Assembly: GCF_943912555.1 (NCBI RefSeq)
Contig: NZ_CALTUR010000020.1
Span: 1 to 20,101 of the forward strand
Origin: an uncultured Streptococcus sp.
GTDB taxonomy: Bacteria; Bacillota; Bacilli; Lactobacillales; Streptococcaceae
Length of the DNA stretch: 20,101 bases
Reading direction: 5' to 3'
Position 1 is the first letter of the stretch, and each line of letters begins with the position of its first letter. Below, in pieces: positions 6,315 through 13,124 of the stretch. Position numbers and translations under genes: made by a program. The notes under the pieces were generated by a model. That model was not told the DNA's origin. It saw only the letters and a program-made list of their open reading frames with translations, and did not search any database.

Positions 6315-6670
6315 ATGTCAATGTTTTTATTTGATGGACCCCCAATTTTGGCAAGAGATATTGGCTTGGATGAGGCTTTGGTCCTACAACAGTTAAATTA
6401 CTGGACTGAGGTTAATCGTAAGACTGGAAAAAATTATCATGAAGGGAGGTATTGTATATATAACTCAATTAGAGGTTGGAAGGAGGAAAATTTTGACTAT
6501 ATGAGTTTGGATACTGTGAAACGTACATTTCATCGGCTTGAAAAAGCAGGCTACTTACTAACTGGAAATTTTAATAAAGCCCCTAGAGATAAGACCAAAT
6601 GTATGCTACCAACGATGAATAATTAGAAGCATTATTTTGGCAACTATGCGAAGAGAAAAATCAAAGATAA
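6315..6670 (+). pseudogene. Decayed copy of the DUF6017 replication protein gene
   Basis: The frame opens at ATG 6315 with GGGGAGA upstream and for about 95 residues is plainly homologous to the start of the protein at 8050-9084, roughly two thirds identical by eye. It lacks five residues (NKALA) near the start. At 6600-6601 a G is missing compared with the intact copy, so RDKTKW becomes RDKTKC and the frame ends at 6626. In the shifted frame the family sequence continues (YATNDE, stop, LEALFWQLCEEKNQ) to TAA 6668-6670, so a nonsense mutation is also present. The central and C-terminal parts are missing. It is a fossil of a second replication gene. Confidence 0.8.
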
Positions 6671-6761
6671 AGTAAAATCTGAGGATAGGGGAAGATGTCA
6701 TAATTGTGTCATGGGCAAATAGTTTTTCAATTAAGGAGTATCCAATTTATCAAAATAAGGT

Positions 6762-6814
6762 TGATGTACTGTATAGAGTTACTAACGAGACTAGTAGTTG
6801 TGTACAGTACATCA
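6762..6814 (+). promoter_or_regulatory. Long hairpin upstream of the KilA-N gene
   Basis: Twelve perfect pairs (TGATGTACTGTA, 6762-6773, with 6803-6814) continue into 11 further positions with three wobble pairs and one G-G mismatch, closing on the seven-base loop 6785-6791. The stem is about 23 positions long. It ends seven bases before the AGGAGG of the KilA-N gene, and no T-run follows, so it is not a standard terminator. It may be an operator, a translational control element or a protein-binding palindrome. Confidence 0.6.
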
Positions 6815-6832
6815 GCTTATAGGAGGAGTGTC

Positions 6833-7687
6833 GTGGTTAAATTAAATAAAGGAAAGATTGAAGTAAAGGGGCTATCAATCCAAGTTTATACTGAGGACTT
6901 TGAACATGATTATATAAGCCTTACTGATATTGCAAGATCTAAGAATGTTCTAGAGTCTAAAGATGTTGTAAAGAACCGGCTTAGAGTTCGAGAGACCCTT
7001 GAATTTTTAGGATTATGGGAGACAATTAATAACCCAAACTTTAAAGGGGTCGAATTCGACTCCTTTAGAAAAGAGGCAGGGACTAATGCATTTACTTTGT
7101 CTCCTCAACGTTGGGTTTCAAGTACGAATGCAATAGGTATTGTATCAAAGTCAGGTAGAGGTGGCGGTACGTTTGCTCACCCTGATATAGCAATGGAATT
7201 TGGGTCTTGTATTTCAGCAGAATTTAAACTTTATTTGATTCAAGATTATAAGAGACTGAAAAAGGATGAGAATTCAAGGTTATCATTAAGTTGGAATTTG
7301 AATCGAGAGATTTCAAAGATAAACTACAAAATTCATACGGATGCAATTAAGGAATATTTTCTAAAAAATCTCACGAAAGAACAGTTATCGTATAAGTACA
7401 CAAGTGAAGCGGACATGCTCAGTGTCGTATTGTTTAACAATCGAGCGAAGCAATGGAGTGAAGCAAATCCTGAATTAAAGGGGAATATGAGAGACTGTGC
7501 AAGTTTGAATGAACTGCTAGTACTTGCGAATATGGAAAGTTACAATGCTATCTTAATCAGCAAAGGTGTGGAACAAGCTGAACGGATGATAGAGTTAAGA
7601 CAACTAGCAAGAACTCAGTTGCTATCCCTCGAGTCATTAAACACTTCAGCTTTGGACAGATTAGAAGATAATCAGAAAAACAAGTAA
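6833..7687 (+). CDS. KilA-N domain DNA-binding protein (ICE cargo)
   Basis: 284 residues from GTG 6833, chosen because AGGAGGAG lies just upstream; the frame is open further left but codes for unlikely sequence. Residues about 14-140 form a KilA-N domain: ISLTDIA near 28-34, then a middle part with WVSSTNAIGI and GRGGGTFAHPDIAMEF near 108-123, the typical KilA-N core, ending in EFKLYLI. The C-terminal half (from about 145) is helical and contains AKQWSEANPELKG and NMRDCASLNELLVLANME. KilA-N proteins are found on phages and mobile elements and bind DNA; their role is mostly unknown. The gene lies between two copies of the replication gene and 10 bases before the CD1845-type gene. Confidence 0.85.
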   Translation: MVKLNKGKIEVKGLSIQVYTEDFEHDYISLTDIARSKNVLESKDVVKNRLRVRETLEFLGLWETINNPNFKGVEFDSFRKEAGTNAFTLSPQRWVSSTNAIGIVSKSGRGGGTFAHPDIAMEFGSCISAEFKLYLIQDYKRLKKDENSRLSLSWNLNREISKINYKIHTDAIKEYFLKNLTKEQLSYKYTSEADMLSVVLFNNRAKQWSEANPELKGNMRDCASLNELLVLANMESYNAILISKGVEQAERMIELRQLARTQLLSLESLNTSALDRLEDNQKNK

Positions 7688-7697
7688 AGGTTAGAGT

Positions 7698-7979
7698 ATG
7701 AGATGGGTAATACGTATTATTTTATTTCCAGTTACCATAATTTTATCAACGCTGATAGCATTTCTAGAATTCATTTCAAGCATTGGAATCCTGTTTTTAG
7801 GACTGTTATCTAGTTTTACTTTGATTGCAGCAATTGCATGTTTCATAAGACAGGAAATCAATACTGGAATTGAAGCACTGATTTTATCATTTATCTTTAG
7901 TCCTTTTGGATTACCAAGAATTGTTTTATGGTTACTTGCCATTTTAGAGTTCTTTAACTTTAAACTAAAAAATCTATAA
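7698..7979 (+). CDS. CD1845-type small membrane protein
   Basis: 93 residues, mostly hydrophobic, with two long or three shorter membrane segments (about 5-30, 30-52 and 62-85). The start MRWVIRIILFPVTIILS and the later FSPFGLPRI match the CD1845-like proteins of Tn1549/Tn5252-type elements. Its function in conjugation is not known. It follows the KilA-N gene by 10 bases, so the two are probably co-transcribed. Its stop codon lies within the -10 box of the next leader. Confidence 0.8.
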   Translation: MRWVIRIILFPVTIILSTLIAFLEFISSIGILFLGLLSSFTLIAAIACFIRQEINTGIEALILSFIFSPFGLPRIVLWLLAILEFFNFKLKNL

Positions 7980-7981
7980 AT
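7976..7981 (+). promoter_or_regulatory. -10 box of leader module 2
   Basis: An exact TATAAT overlapping the TAA stop of the CD1845-type gene. It ends 7 bases before the first base of a strong hairpin (7988), exactly as at 6262/6269. No good -35 box is visible, so an activator may be needed. Confidence 0.45.
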
Positions 7982-7987
7982 GAAACG

Positions 7988-8018
7988 AAGACGATGGATA
8001 ATTCTTTATCGTCTTTTT
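7988..8018 (+). terminator. Leader hairpin / terminator 2, before the DUF6017 gene
   Basis: AAGACGAT (7988-7995) pairs perfectly with ATCGTCTT (8008-8015) over a 12-base loop, followed by T residues to 8018. The next gene's GGAGG and ATG lie 25-30 bases further on. Its core GACGATGGA recurs in the hairpin at 11439. Confidence 0.65.
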
Positions 8019-8049
8019 GTTTACCTAAAATTAAATACGGAGGAATAAA

Positions 8050-9084
8050 ATGAGTATGTATCTGTTTGATGAGCAGCCAATTCTAGCAAATAAAGCTCTA
8101 GCAAGAGAGCTTGGATTGAACGAGGCACTTGTTATGCAACAAATTAACTATTGGATCGAAATTAATAAACGTTCAGGAAAGAATTATCATGATGGAAAGT
8201 ATTGGACATATAATTCTATTCGAGCATGGCAAGAAAATGACTTTGATTATATGAGTGTTGATACTGTCAAAAGAACATTTACAAAGCTAGCAAAGGCAGG
8301 TTATCTATTAGTTGGAAACTATAATAAAGATCCGAGGGATAAAACTAAGTGGTATACAATCAATAACGATAAACTAGAAGAGTTATTTTTTGAAATGAAT
8401 CAACGAAAGATGGATGAAGAAAAAAGAGTCAGGGAACAAAAGCTAGAGGAGTCAATGCCAAATGCATTAGGGCAAAATGCCCCAATGGATGATGGCAAAA
8501 TGCCCCAACGCATGATAGCAGATTGCTCTAATGCATTTGATGATTTTACCCCAATGCATGATGGCAGAATCCTCCAACCATTACCAGAGATTACTACAAA
8601 GAATACAACAGAGATTAGTCAGGTAATTTCCTCATATCCTTCCATCAATCCATCACAAACAAAACAAAGTCTTACAGAAGAAGGACGGATAGAGGGCGTA
8701 AAGAAAGAAAAATCATATTCAGATAGTTTAGAAGAACTAAGAAATCAGACTGGCTATTATGAACATTTAAGTGTTGGTAATAATGAGATAGCAGAATTGT
8801 ATGATCAAATCCTCAGAATACTTGCTGATGTGATGATTTTACAACCATCTAGTTTAGTTTCAATTAACCAAGTAAAATTATCTGCATCAATTGTGCAAGA
8901 AAGATTTAGACAACTGGACTGCTCTCACATGGATTACTTAACTCAACTTTTATCAGAAAATAAGAGTCGAATTTATAATATACGTGCTTTTATCCTAACT
9001 GCCTCTTATAATGCTCCCAGTGAAATTGATGCTTATTATACAGCCCTTTCGAATTTTGATTTAAGAGAGGGAGGAGCGAAATGA
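8050..9084 (+). CDS. ICE replication initiator-like protein, DUF6017
   Basis: 344 residues from ATG 8050 with CGGAGGA upstream. The N-terminal winged-helix part (about 10-110) has the typical NEALVMQQINYW, DGKYWTYNSI and GNYNKDPRDKTKWY motifs of replication proteins in Gram-positive ICEs. A low-complexity linker (about 120-215) is followed by a C-terminal DUF6017 domain from about 230, with the signature NIRAFILTASYNAPSEIDAYY. It probably starts replication of the excised element. The linker-coding DNA holds a tandem 23-bp repeat array (8456-8570) that looks like an origin. The stop overlaps the start of the PcfB gene by four bases. Confidence 0.82.
   Translation: MSMYLFDEQPILANKALARELGLNEALVMQQINYWIEINKRSGKNYHDGKYWTYNSIRAWQENDFDYMSVDTVKRTFTKLAKAGYLLVGNYNKDPRDKTKWYTINNDKLEELFFEMNQRKMDEEKRVREQKLEESMPNALGQNAPMDDGKMPQRMIADCSNAFDDFTPMHDGRILQPLPEITTKNTTEISQVISSYPSINPSQTKQSLTEEGRIEGVKKEKSYSDSLEELRNQTGYYEHLSVGNNEIAELYDQILRILADVMILQPSSLVSINQVKLSASIVQERFRQLDCSHMDYLTQLLSENKSRIYNIRAFILTASYNAPSEIDAYYTALSNFDLREGGAK
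8456..8570 (+). repeat. Five tandem 23-bp repeats inside the replication gene (iteron-like)
   Basis: Units lie at 8456-8478, 8479-8501, 8502-8524, 8525-8547 (degenerate) and 8548-8570, back to back, with a partial unit after them (CCTCCAA at 8571). Typical units start GCCCCAATG(C/G)ATGATG and end GCAAAAT. The period is not divisible by three, so the peptide is different in each unit while the DNA is kept. A 23-bp period is about two helical turns and typical of iterons bound by initiator proteins. The array covers the linker between the two protein domains. Confidence 0.75.
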
Positions 9085-9566
9085 TTAACGAAGAGATTAG
9101 TAGTAAAAGTTTGAATCTTGAAATACAAGTCGCAAAAGCTAGCTCAAGAGAAATACTAAAAATTTTGAAGAAATTGATGAAAAAAGGTAAATTGTATGGT
9201 GGTTTCAAAAAGTTTATACAAGCTAAAGGAAGTAAAACAAAACTGAAAAATATGGTAAAGAAAGGACAATTGGAAGATATTGAAGTAAAGGATACTGAAT
9301 TAAAAGAACTAAAGAAGGTGCTGAATAAATATGGCGTGAAATTTTCTATTATGAGAGATAAGAAAACGGGGATACATTCTGTATTTTTTCAAGCTAAGGA
9401 TACACAGGTTATGAATAAAGCCTTCCAGCAAGTTTTAAAGACTATTGATAAGAAAGAAGAGAGAAAAGAATCCATTCATAAACAACTCAGTCATTTCAAA
9501 TCTGTTATAAAAGAGGTACTTTTTAAAGATAAGATAAAAAACAAACAGAAAGAGCAGAGTCTATGA
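9081..9566 (+). CDS. PcfB family protein (DUF3801), coupling-protein partner
   Basis: 161 residues. The start MINEEISSKSLNLEIQVAKA, the central KLKNMVKKGQLEDIEVKDTEL and the GVKFSIMRDK...VFFQAKD part match PcfB/DUF3801 proteins. In pCF10, PcfB is a substrate-receptor accessory of the coupling protein PcfC. ATG 9081 overlaps the end of the replication gene by four bases (ATGA), and the coupling protein gene starts within its last codon, so all three are translationally coupled. The family C-terminus is short and basic here, as is common. Confidence 0.85.
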   Translation: MINEEISSKSLNLEIQVAKASSREILKILKKLMKKGKLYGGFKKFIQAKGSKTKLKNMVKKGQLEDIEVKDTELKELKKVLNKYGVKFSIMRDKKTGIHSVFFQAKDTQVMNKAFQQVLKTIDKKEERKESIHKQLSHFKSVIKEVLFKDKIKNKQKEQSL

Positions 9567-11347
9567 TGGATAAAATGTTAAAAGATATAAAAAACAGTCT
9601 CAAAATACAGAATAAGTCAATGTTTGTTAAACAGAATCTACCGTATCTTGTATTCTGGTATATAGGGAATATCTTGTCACACCATGTACAAAGTTATGTT
9701 GGTGGGGATGTGATTGATAAAATTTTTCAGGGAATACTAGAGATACAAAAACTTTCTTTCATACCTAGTGTGCATTTAGTTGATATTTTGGTAGGAGTAT
9801 TTCTAGCATTTCTCATGAAGCTTATCGTAGTTTCAAAAGGGAAAAATTCGAAAAAATTTCGACAAGGAAAAGAATATGGTTCCGCTAGATGGGGGAAACT
9901 ATCAGATATAGAACCTTATATTGATGAAGATTTTAAAAATAACATATTGCTAACCCAAACAGAACGCATAACGATGAATGGTCGCCCAAAAAATCCTAAA
10001 TATGCTCGAAATAAGAATGTCTTAGTGATTGGTGGTTCTGGGAGTGGGAAAACACGATTTTATGTTAAACCAAATCTTATGCAAATGCATTCTTCTTATT
10101 GCGTTACTGATCCAAAGGGAACCATTGTTTTAGAATGTGGGAAAATGCTGAAAGATAATGGCTATGAGATAAGAATTCTTAATACTATAAACTTCAAAAA
10201 AAGTATGAAGTATAATCCATTTGCTTATTTACATTCTGAAAAAGATATTTTAAAACTGGTCCAGACAATCATTGCTAATACGAAAGGAGATGGAGAAAAG
10301 TCAGGAGATGATTTTTGGGTTAAAGCAGAAAAACTTTATTATACAGCGTTAATTGGTTATATTTGGTATGAAGCCCCGAAAGAAGAGAAGAATTTTGCGA
10401 CATTGCTTGATATGATTGATGCTTCAGAGGTCAGAGAAGAAGACGAAAGTTATATGAATCCAATAGATCGTTTATTTGAAGCATTGGAGAAGCGTAATCC
10501 AACTCATTTTGCAGTCAAGCAGTACAAGAAATATAAACTAGCTGCAGGAAAAACTGCTAAATCCATTCTAATTAGTTGTGGAGCAAGATTAGCTCCCTTT
10601 GATATACAAGAACTCAGAGATTTAATGATGGAAGATGAACTAGAACTGGATAGACTTGGAGACCGTAAAACAGCTTTGTTCGTTATTATTTCTGATACAG
10701 ATGATACGTTTAATTTTGTAGTGTCTATCATGTATTCTCAGCTGTTTAATTTATTATGTGATAAAGCTGACGATGTCTATGGTGGAAGATTACCTGTCCA
10801 TGTGAGATGTCTTCTTGATGAATTTCCAAATATCGGTCTGATTCCAAAATTTGAAAAGTTAATTGCGACTATTCGTAGTAGAGAAATTTCTGCAAGTATT
10901 ATCTTACAAGCTCAGTCACAACTTAAAGCCATTTATAAAGACAGTGCGGATACTATTGTAGGGAATTGTGACAGTACTCTATTTCTTGGAGGAAAGGAAA
11001 AGACAACCTTAAAAGAATTATCTGAGACACTTGGTAAAGAAACGATTGATTTATATAACACATCTGAGACGAGATCCAACCAAAAGAGCTTTGGGCTGAA
11101 TTATCAAAAAGTTGGGAAATATCTCATGAGTCAAGACGAAATTACAGTTATGGATGGAGGAAAATGTATCTTTCAATTAAGAGGTGTTAGACCTTTTTTA
11201 TCTGATAAGTTTGACATTACAAAACATAAGAATTATAAACTTTTAGAAGACTGTGATCAGAGGAACATCTTTGATATTGAAGGCTATATCAAACAAAGGG
11301 GAAAGGTTGAGTTAAATGAAAATAGTATCATTACAAGATTACGATGA
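9563..11347 (+). CDS. Type IV coupling protein, VirD4/TraG (PcfC-like)
   Basis: 594 residues. Two membrane segments (about 25-41 and 73-90) are followed by the cytoplasmic ATPase domain. Walker A is GGSGSGKT at 157-164, Walker B LLDEFPNIG from 417, and the T4CP landmarks CVTDPKG and LQAQSQL are also present. The protein links the relaxase-DNA complex to the type IV secretion channel. The start overlaps the PcfB gene by four bases; a second in-frame Met follows directly. Length and domain order are normal for the family. Confidence 0.93.
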   Translation: MMDKMLKDIKNSLKIQNKSMFVKQNLPYLVFWYIGNILSHHVQSYVGGDVIDKIFQGILEIQKLSFIPSVHLVDILVGVFLAFLMKLIVVSKGKNSKKFRQGKEYGSARWGKLSDIEPYIDEDFKNNILLTQTERITMNGRPKNPKYARNKNVLVIGGSGSGKTRFYVKPNLMQMHSSYCVTDPKGTIVLECGKMLKDNGYEIRILNTINFKKSMKYNPFAYLHSEKDILKLVQTIIANTKGDGEKSGDDFWVKAEKLYYTALIGYIWYEAPKEEKNFATLLDMIDASEVREEDESYMNPIDRLFEALEKRNPTHFAVKQYKKYKLAAGKTAKSILISCGARLAPFDIQELRDLMMEDELELDRLGDRKTALFVIISDTDDTFNFVVSIMYSQLFNLLCDKADDVYGGRLPVHVRCLLDEFPNIGLIPKFEKLIATIRSREISASIILQAQSQLKAIYKDSADTIVGNCDSTLFLGGKEKTTLKELSETLGKETIDLYNTSETRSNQKSFGLNYQKVGKYLMSQDEITVMDGGKCIFQLRGVRPFLSDKFDITKHKNYKLLEDCDQRNIFDIEGYIKQRGKVELNENSIITRLR

Positions 11348-11405
11348 TGCAAGATATAGATATTTATTAAAAGAGATATTTGATAATCTAGAAAAAATAA
11401 GTTAG
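11316..11405 (+). CDS. Small ORF overlapping the coupling protein gene (29 aa)
   Basis: ATG 11316 lies inside the last codons of the coupling protein gene, with GGGGAAAGG upstream, and the frame ends at TAG 11403-11405. The 29 residues (MKIVSLQDYDDARYRYLLKE at the start) form an acidic helical peptide. The overlap and ribosome-binding site make translation possible. I recognise no family; it could be a chance frame. Confidence 0.4.
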   Translation: MKIVSLQDYDDARYRYLLKEIFDNLEKIS

Positions 11406-11438
11406 ATTAAGATTTTTATGTCAAATAGAACCTAAAAA

Positions 11439-11472
11439 GACGATGGAAGATTCATATTCTATCGTCCTTTTT
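11439..11472 (+). terminator. Terminator after the replication/coupling operon
   Basis: GACGATGGAA (11439-11448) pairs with TTCTATCGTC (11457-11466), 10 pairs with one G-T, loop of eight, then CTTTTT. Its core is related in sequence to the hairpin at 7988. The 240 bases 11348-11587 contain this hairpin, a second leader hairpin and no convincing gene beyond the small overlapping ORF. Confidence 0.7.
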
Positions 11473-11528
11473 ATTTCTGAGGAAAATTTATGATAAGAAA
11501 TAAAAGCCCTACAAGGTAATAGAAAAAA

Positions 11529-11534
11529 TATATG
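11529..11534 (+). promoter_or_regulatory. Weak -10 box of leader module 3
   Basis: TATATG ends 7 bases before the first base of the hairpin at 11541, the same spacing as in the two exact TATAAT leaders. It differs from consensus at two positions and has no -35 box, so alone it is weak evidence. Confidence 0.3.
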
Positions 11535-11540
11535 AACGCA

Positions 11541-11572
11541 GCGATTGAAATAATTCTTCAATCGCATTTTTT
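11541..11572 (+). terminator. Leader hairpin / terminator 3, before the SSB operon
   Basis: GCGATTGAA (11541-11549) pairs perfectly with TTCAATCGC (11557-11565) over a seven-base loop, followed by ATTTTTT to 11572. The Shine-Dalgarno GGAGG of the SSB gene begins four bases later, so terminator and ribosome-binding site are almost fused. Confidence 0.7.
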
Positions 11573-11587
11573 ATTGGAGGTATAACA

Positions 11588-11899
11588 GTGGATAAAGAAA
11601 TGATAAATATTAATGCCAATCTGATAGAAGCACCAGTTAAGAGTACTTTTATGAGAGATACAGAAGAAGTCAGTGTCGCAAATTTTACGCTCGTAAAAAG
11701 ATATGGAAAAGGAAAGGAATACATTCATTGTGCAGTGTATGGTGATAAAGTTACTGAGGTAATGAAATTATCAAAGGATGATTTTGTTCATGTATTTGGG
11801 TATTTCAATCAGAGAGTGAAAGAAGACAAAACTTATAGAAATTTTATTGTCAAATCATTTAATAAGATAGAATCAAAAGAAGAATCCGAGGAGGAATAG
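11588..11899 (+). CDS. ssb: Single-stranded DNA-binding protein (OB fold)
   Basis: 103 residues from GTG 11588, with GGAGG seven bases upstream. The order of strands (ININANLIEAPVKS, VSVANFTLVKR, YIHCAVYGDKV, VHVFGYFNQR, RNFIVKSFNKIE) matches the OB fold of short SSB proteins coded by mobile elements. The acidic tail ESEEE resembles the SSB tip that binds partner proteins. It would protect transferred single strands or the replicating element. It is the first gene of the long transfer operon; the next starts three bases after its stop. Confidence 0.8.
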   Translation: MDKEMININANLIEAPVKSTFMRDTEEVSVANFTLVKRYGKGKEYIHCAVYGDKVTEVMKLSKDDFVHVFGYFNQRVKEDKTYRNFIVKSFNKIESKEESEEE

Positions 11900-11902
11900 A
11901 AG

Positions 11903-12118
11903 ATGGAGTTTTTCGCACAAGCAGTAAATGTCTTAAAAATATTGGTAATGGCAGTTGGTGCCGGACTTGGAGCATGGGGTGTCATTAACTTGATGGAAGG
12001 TTATGGGAACGATAACCCTGGCGCAAAATCACAAGGAATCAAACAACTGATGGCAGGAGGAGGTATTGTCTTGATTGGACTAAAACTAATTCCATTACTT
12101 GGAAATTTGTTGAAGTAA
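11903..12118 (+). CDS. Maff2 family small membrane protein
   Basis: 71 residues, with two hydrophobic segments (about 9-30 and 49-69) separated by a loop with YGNDNPGAKSQGIKQLMAGG. This is the standard form of Maff2 proteins, which are found before the VirB6-like gene in Tn1549/Tn5252-type elements. The size and topology resemble VirB2 pilins, but a pilin role in Gram-positive systems is not shown. ATG 11903 has GAGGAGGAATAG upstream overlapping the SSB stop. Confidence 0.85.
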   Translation: MEFFAQAVNVLKILVMAVGAGLGAWGVINLMEGYGNDNPGAKSQGIKQLMAGGGIVLIGLKLIPLLGNLLK

Positions 12119-12130
12119 GGGGGAAAGAGA

Positions 12131-12994
12131 ATGTTTGGAATTTTCGATAAGATAAAAGAGTTCTTTCAGAAACTTCTCCTCGAAGGTATCCAAGCAAACC
12201 TTAATTCAATGTTTATTGATATCAATGACCAAGTTGGTAGTATTGCCAAAGATGTAGGGAAAACACCGATGGGTTGGAACTCAGATGTGTTTAGTTTCAT
12301 AAAAAATATTAATGATAATGTGATTATTCCGATTGCAGGTCTTATTATAACTGCGGTGTTATGCATTGAACTTATAAATATGGTTATGCAAAGAAATAAT
12401 ATGCACGATACAGACACCTTTGAGTTTTTCAAATATATTATCAAAATGTGGGTAGCAGTTTGGTTAGCATCACATGCTTTTACTTTTTCTATGGCAGTTT
12501 TTGATGTCGCCCAGCATTTAGTGAATCAGGCGGCAGGGGTTATTAATACCTCTGCCACTGTTTCATCTGATCAGATAGTTAGTATGGTAGACGGACTAAA
12601 AAGTAAAGAACTTGGTGAACTAGTGATGATACTTTTAGAGACATCGTTGGTAAAAGTAGCAATACAAGTGATGTCTATCATCATTATGTTAGTAGTCTAT
12701 GGAAGGATGTTTGAAATTTATGTTTACTGTTCTGTTTCAGCAATCCCATTTGCGACAATGGGAAACAAGGAATGGGGACAGATAGGGACAAATTATATCA
12801 AAGGTTTATTTGCAATTGGATTACAAGGTTTGTTTTTAATGATTTGCTTGGGAATCTATTCAGTATTGGTTAAAACAATTAAGATAACAGATATTCATGC
12901 AAGCATTTTTATGGTTTTAGGCTATGCAATTTTATTAGGTCTAATGATGTTAAAGAGTGGTACTTTGGCGAAAAGTATTTTAAATGCTCATTAA
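12131..12994 (+). CDS. VirB6-like polytopic membrane protein (CD0411/TrbL type)
   Basis: 287 residues. After a soluble start of about 60 residues come five or six membrane segments: near 64-84, 100-121, 170-192, 196-206, 224-248 and 256-275. VirB6/TrbL proteins build the inner-membrane part of type IV secretion channels. The position between Maff2 and PrgI is the usual one. ATG 12131 has AAGGGGGAAAG upstream. No anomaly seen. Confidence 0.82.
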   Translation: MFGIFDKIKEFFQKLLLEGIQANLNSMFIDINDQVGSIAKDVGKTPMGWNSDVFSFIKNINDNVIIPIAGLIITAVLCIELINMVMQRNNMHDTDTFEFFKYIIKMWVAVWLASHAFTFSMAVFDVAQHLVNQAAGVINTSATVSSDQIVSMVDGLKSKELGELVMILLETSLVKVAIQVMSIIIMLVVYGRMFEIYVYCSVSAIPFATMGNKEWGQIGTNYIKGLFAIGLQGLFLMICLGIYSVLVKTIKITDIHASIFMVLGYAILLGLMMLKSGTLAKSILNAH

Positions 12995-13006
12995 GGAGGA
13001 GAAGAA

Positions 13007-13123
13007 ATGAGAGATAATAGAAGTATTTTTCCTATTTCTATTTTGTTAGTAGGAATTGGAGTTATTGGTTACTCAATTTATAACTGGTCGAAAAAGTGTA
13101 AGAAAAGTAGATTGGAGGGATGA
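13007..13123 (+). CDS. Small single-span membrane peptide (38 aa)
   Basis: ATG 13007 has a strong AAGGAGGAG upstream, and the frame ends at TGA 13121-13123, one base before the PrgI start. The 38 residues contain one hydrophobic segment (FPISILLVGIGVIGYSIY, about 8-25) and a basic tail. The strong ribosome-binding site and exact fit between neighbours support it as a real gene. No family recognised; it may be a minor channel subunit or translation coupler. Confidence 0.65.
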   Translation: MRDNRSIFPISILLVGIGVIGYSIYNWSKKCKKSRLEG

Positions 13124-13124
13124 A

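Noticed and set aside
6676..6822. Open frame of 48 codons ending SSCVQYISL before the KilA-N gene
   Set aside because: The peptide looks rather protein-like and could be a gene fragment, but there is no start codon with a ribosome-binding site and it overlaps the hairpin, so I cannot support it.
6704..6832. 43-codon upstream extension of the KilA-N gene
   Set aside because: It runs through the long hairpin, has no ribosome-binding site at its start and codes for an unlikely sequence; GTG 6833 has AGGAGGAG.
11490..11519. Nine-residue ORF with GAGGA upstream before the SSB leader
   Set aside because: It could be a leader peptide, but it shows no regulatory codons and lies before the third leader promoter, so support is too weak.
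13056..13124. Upstream extension of PrgI
   Set aside because: It overlaps the 38-residue membrane peptide in another frame; the family starts at GYVPIPKDL and TTGGAGG precedes ATG 13125.
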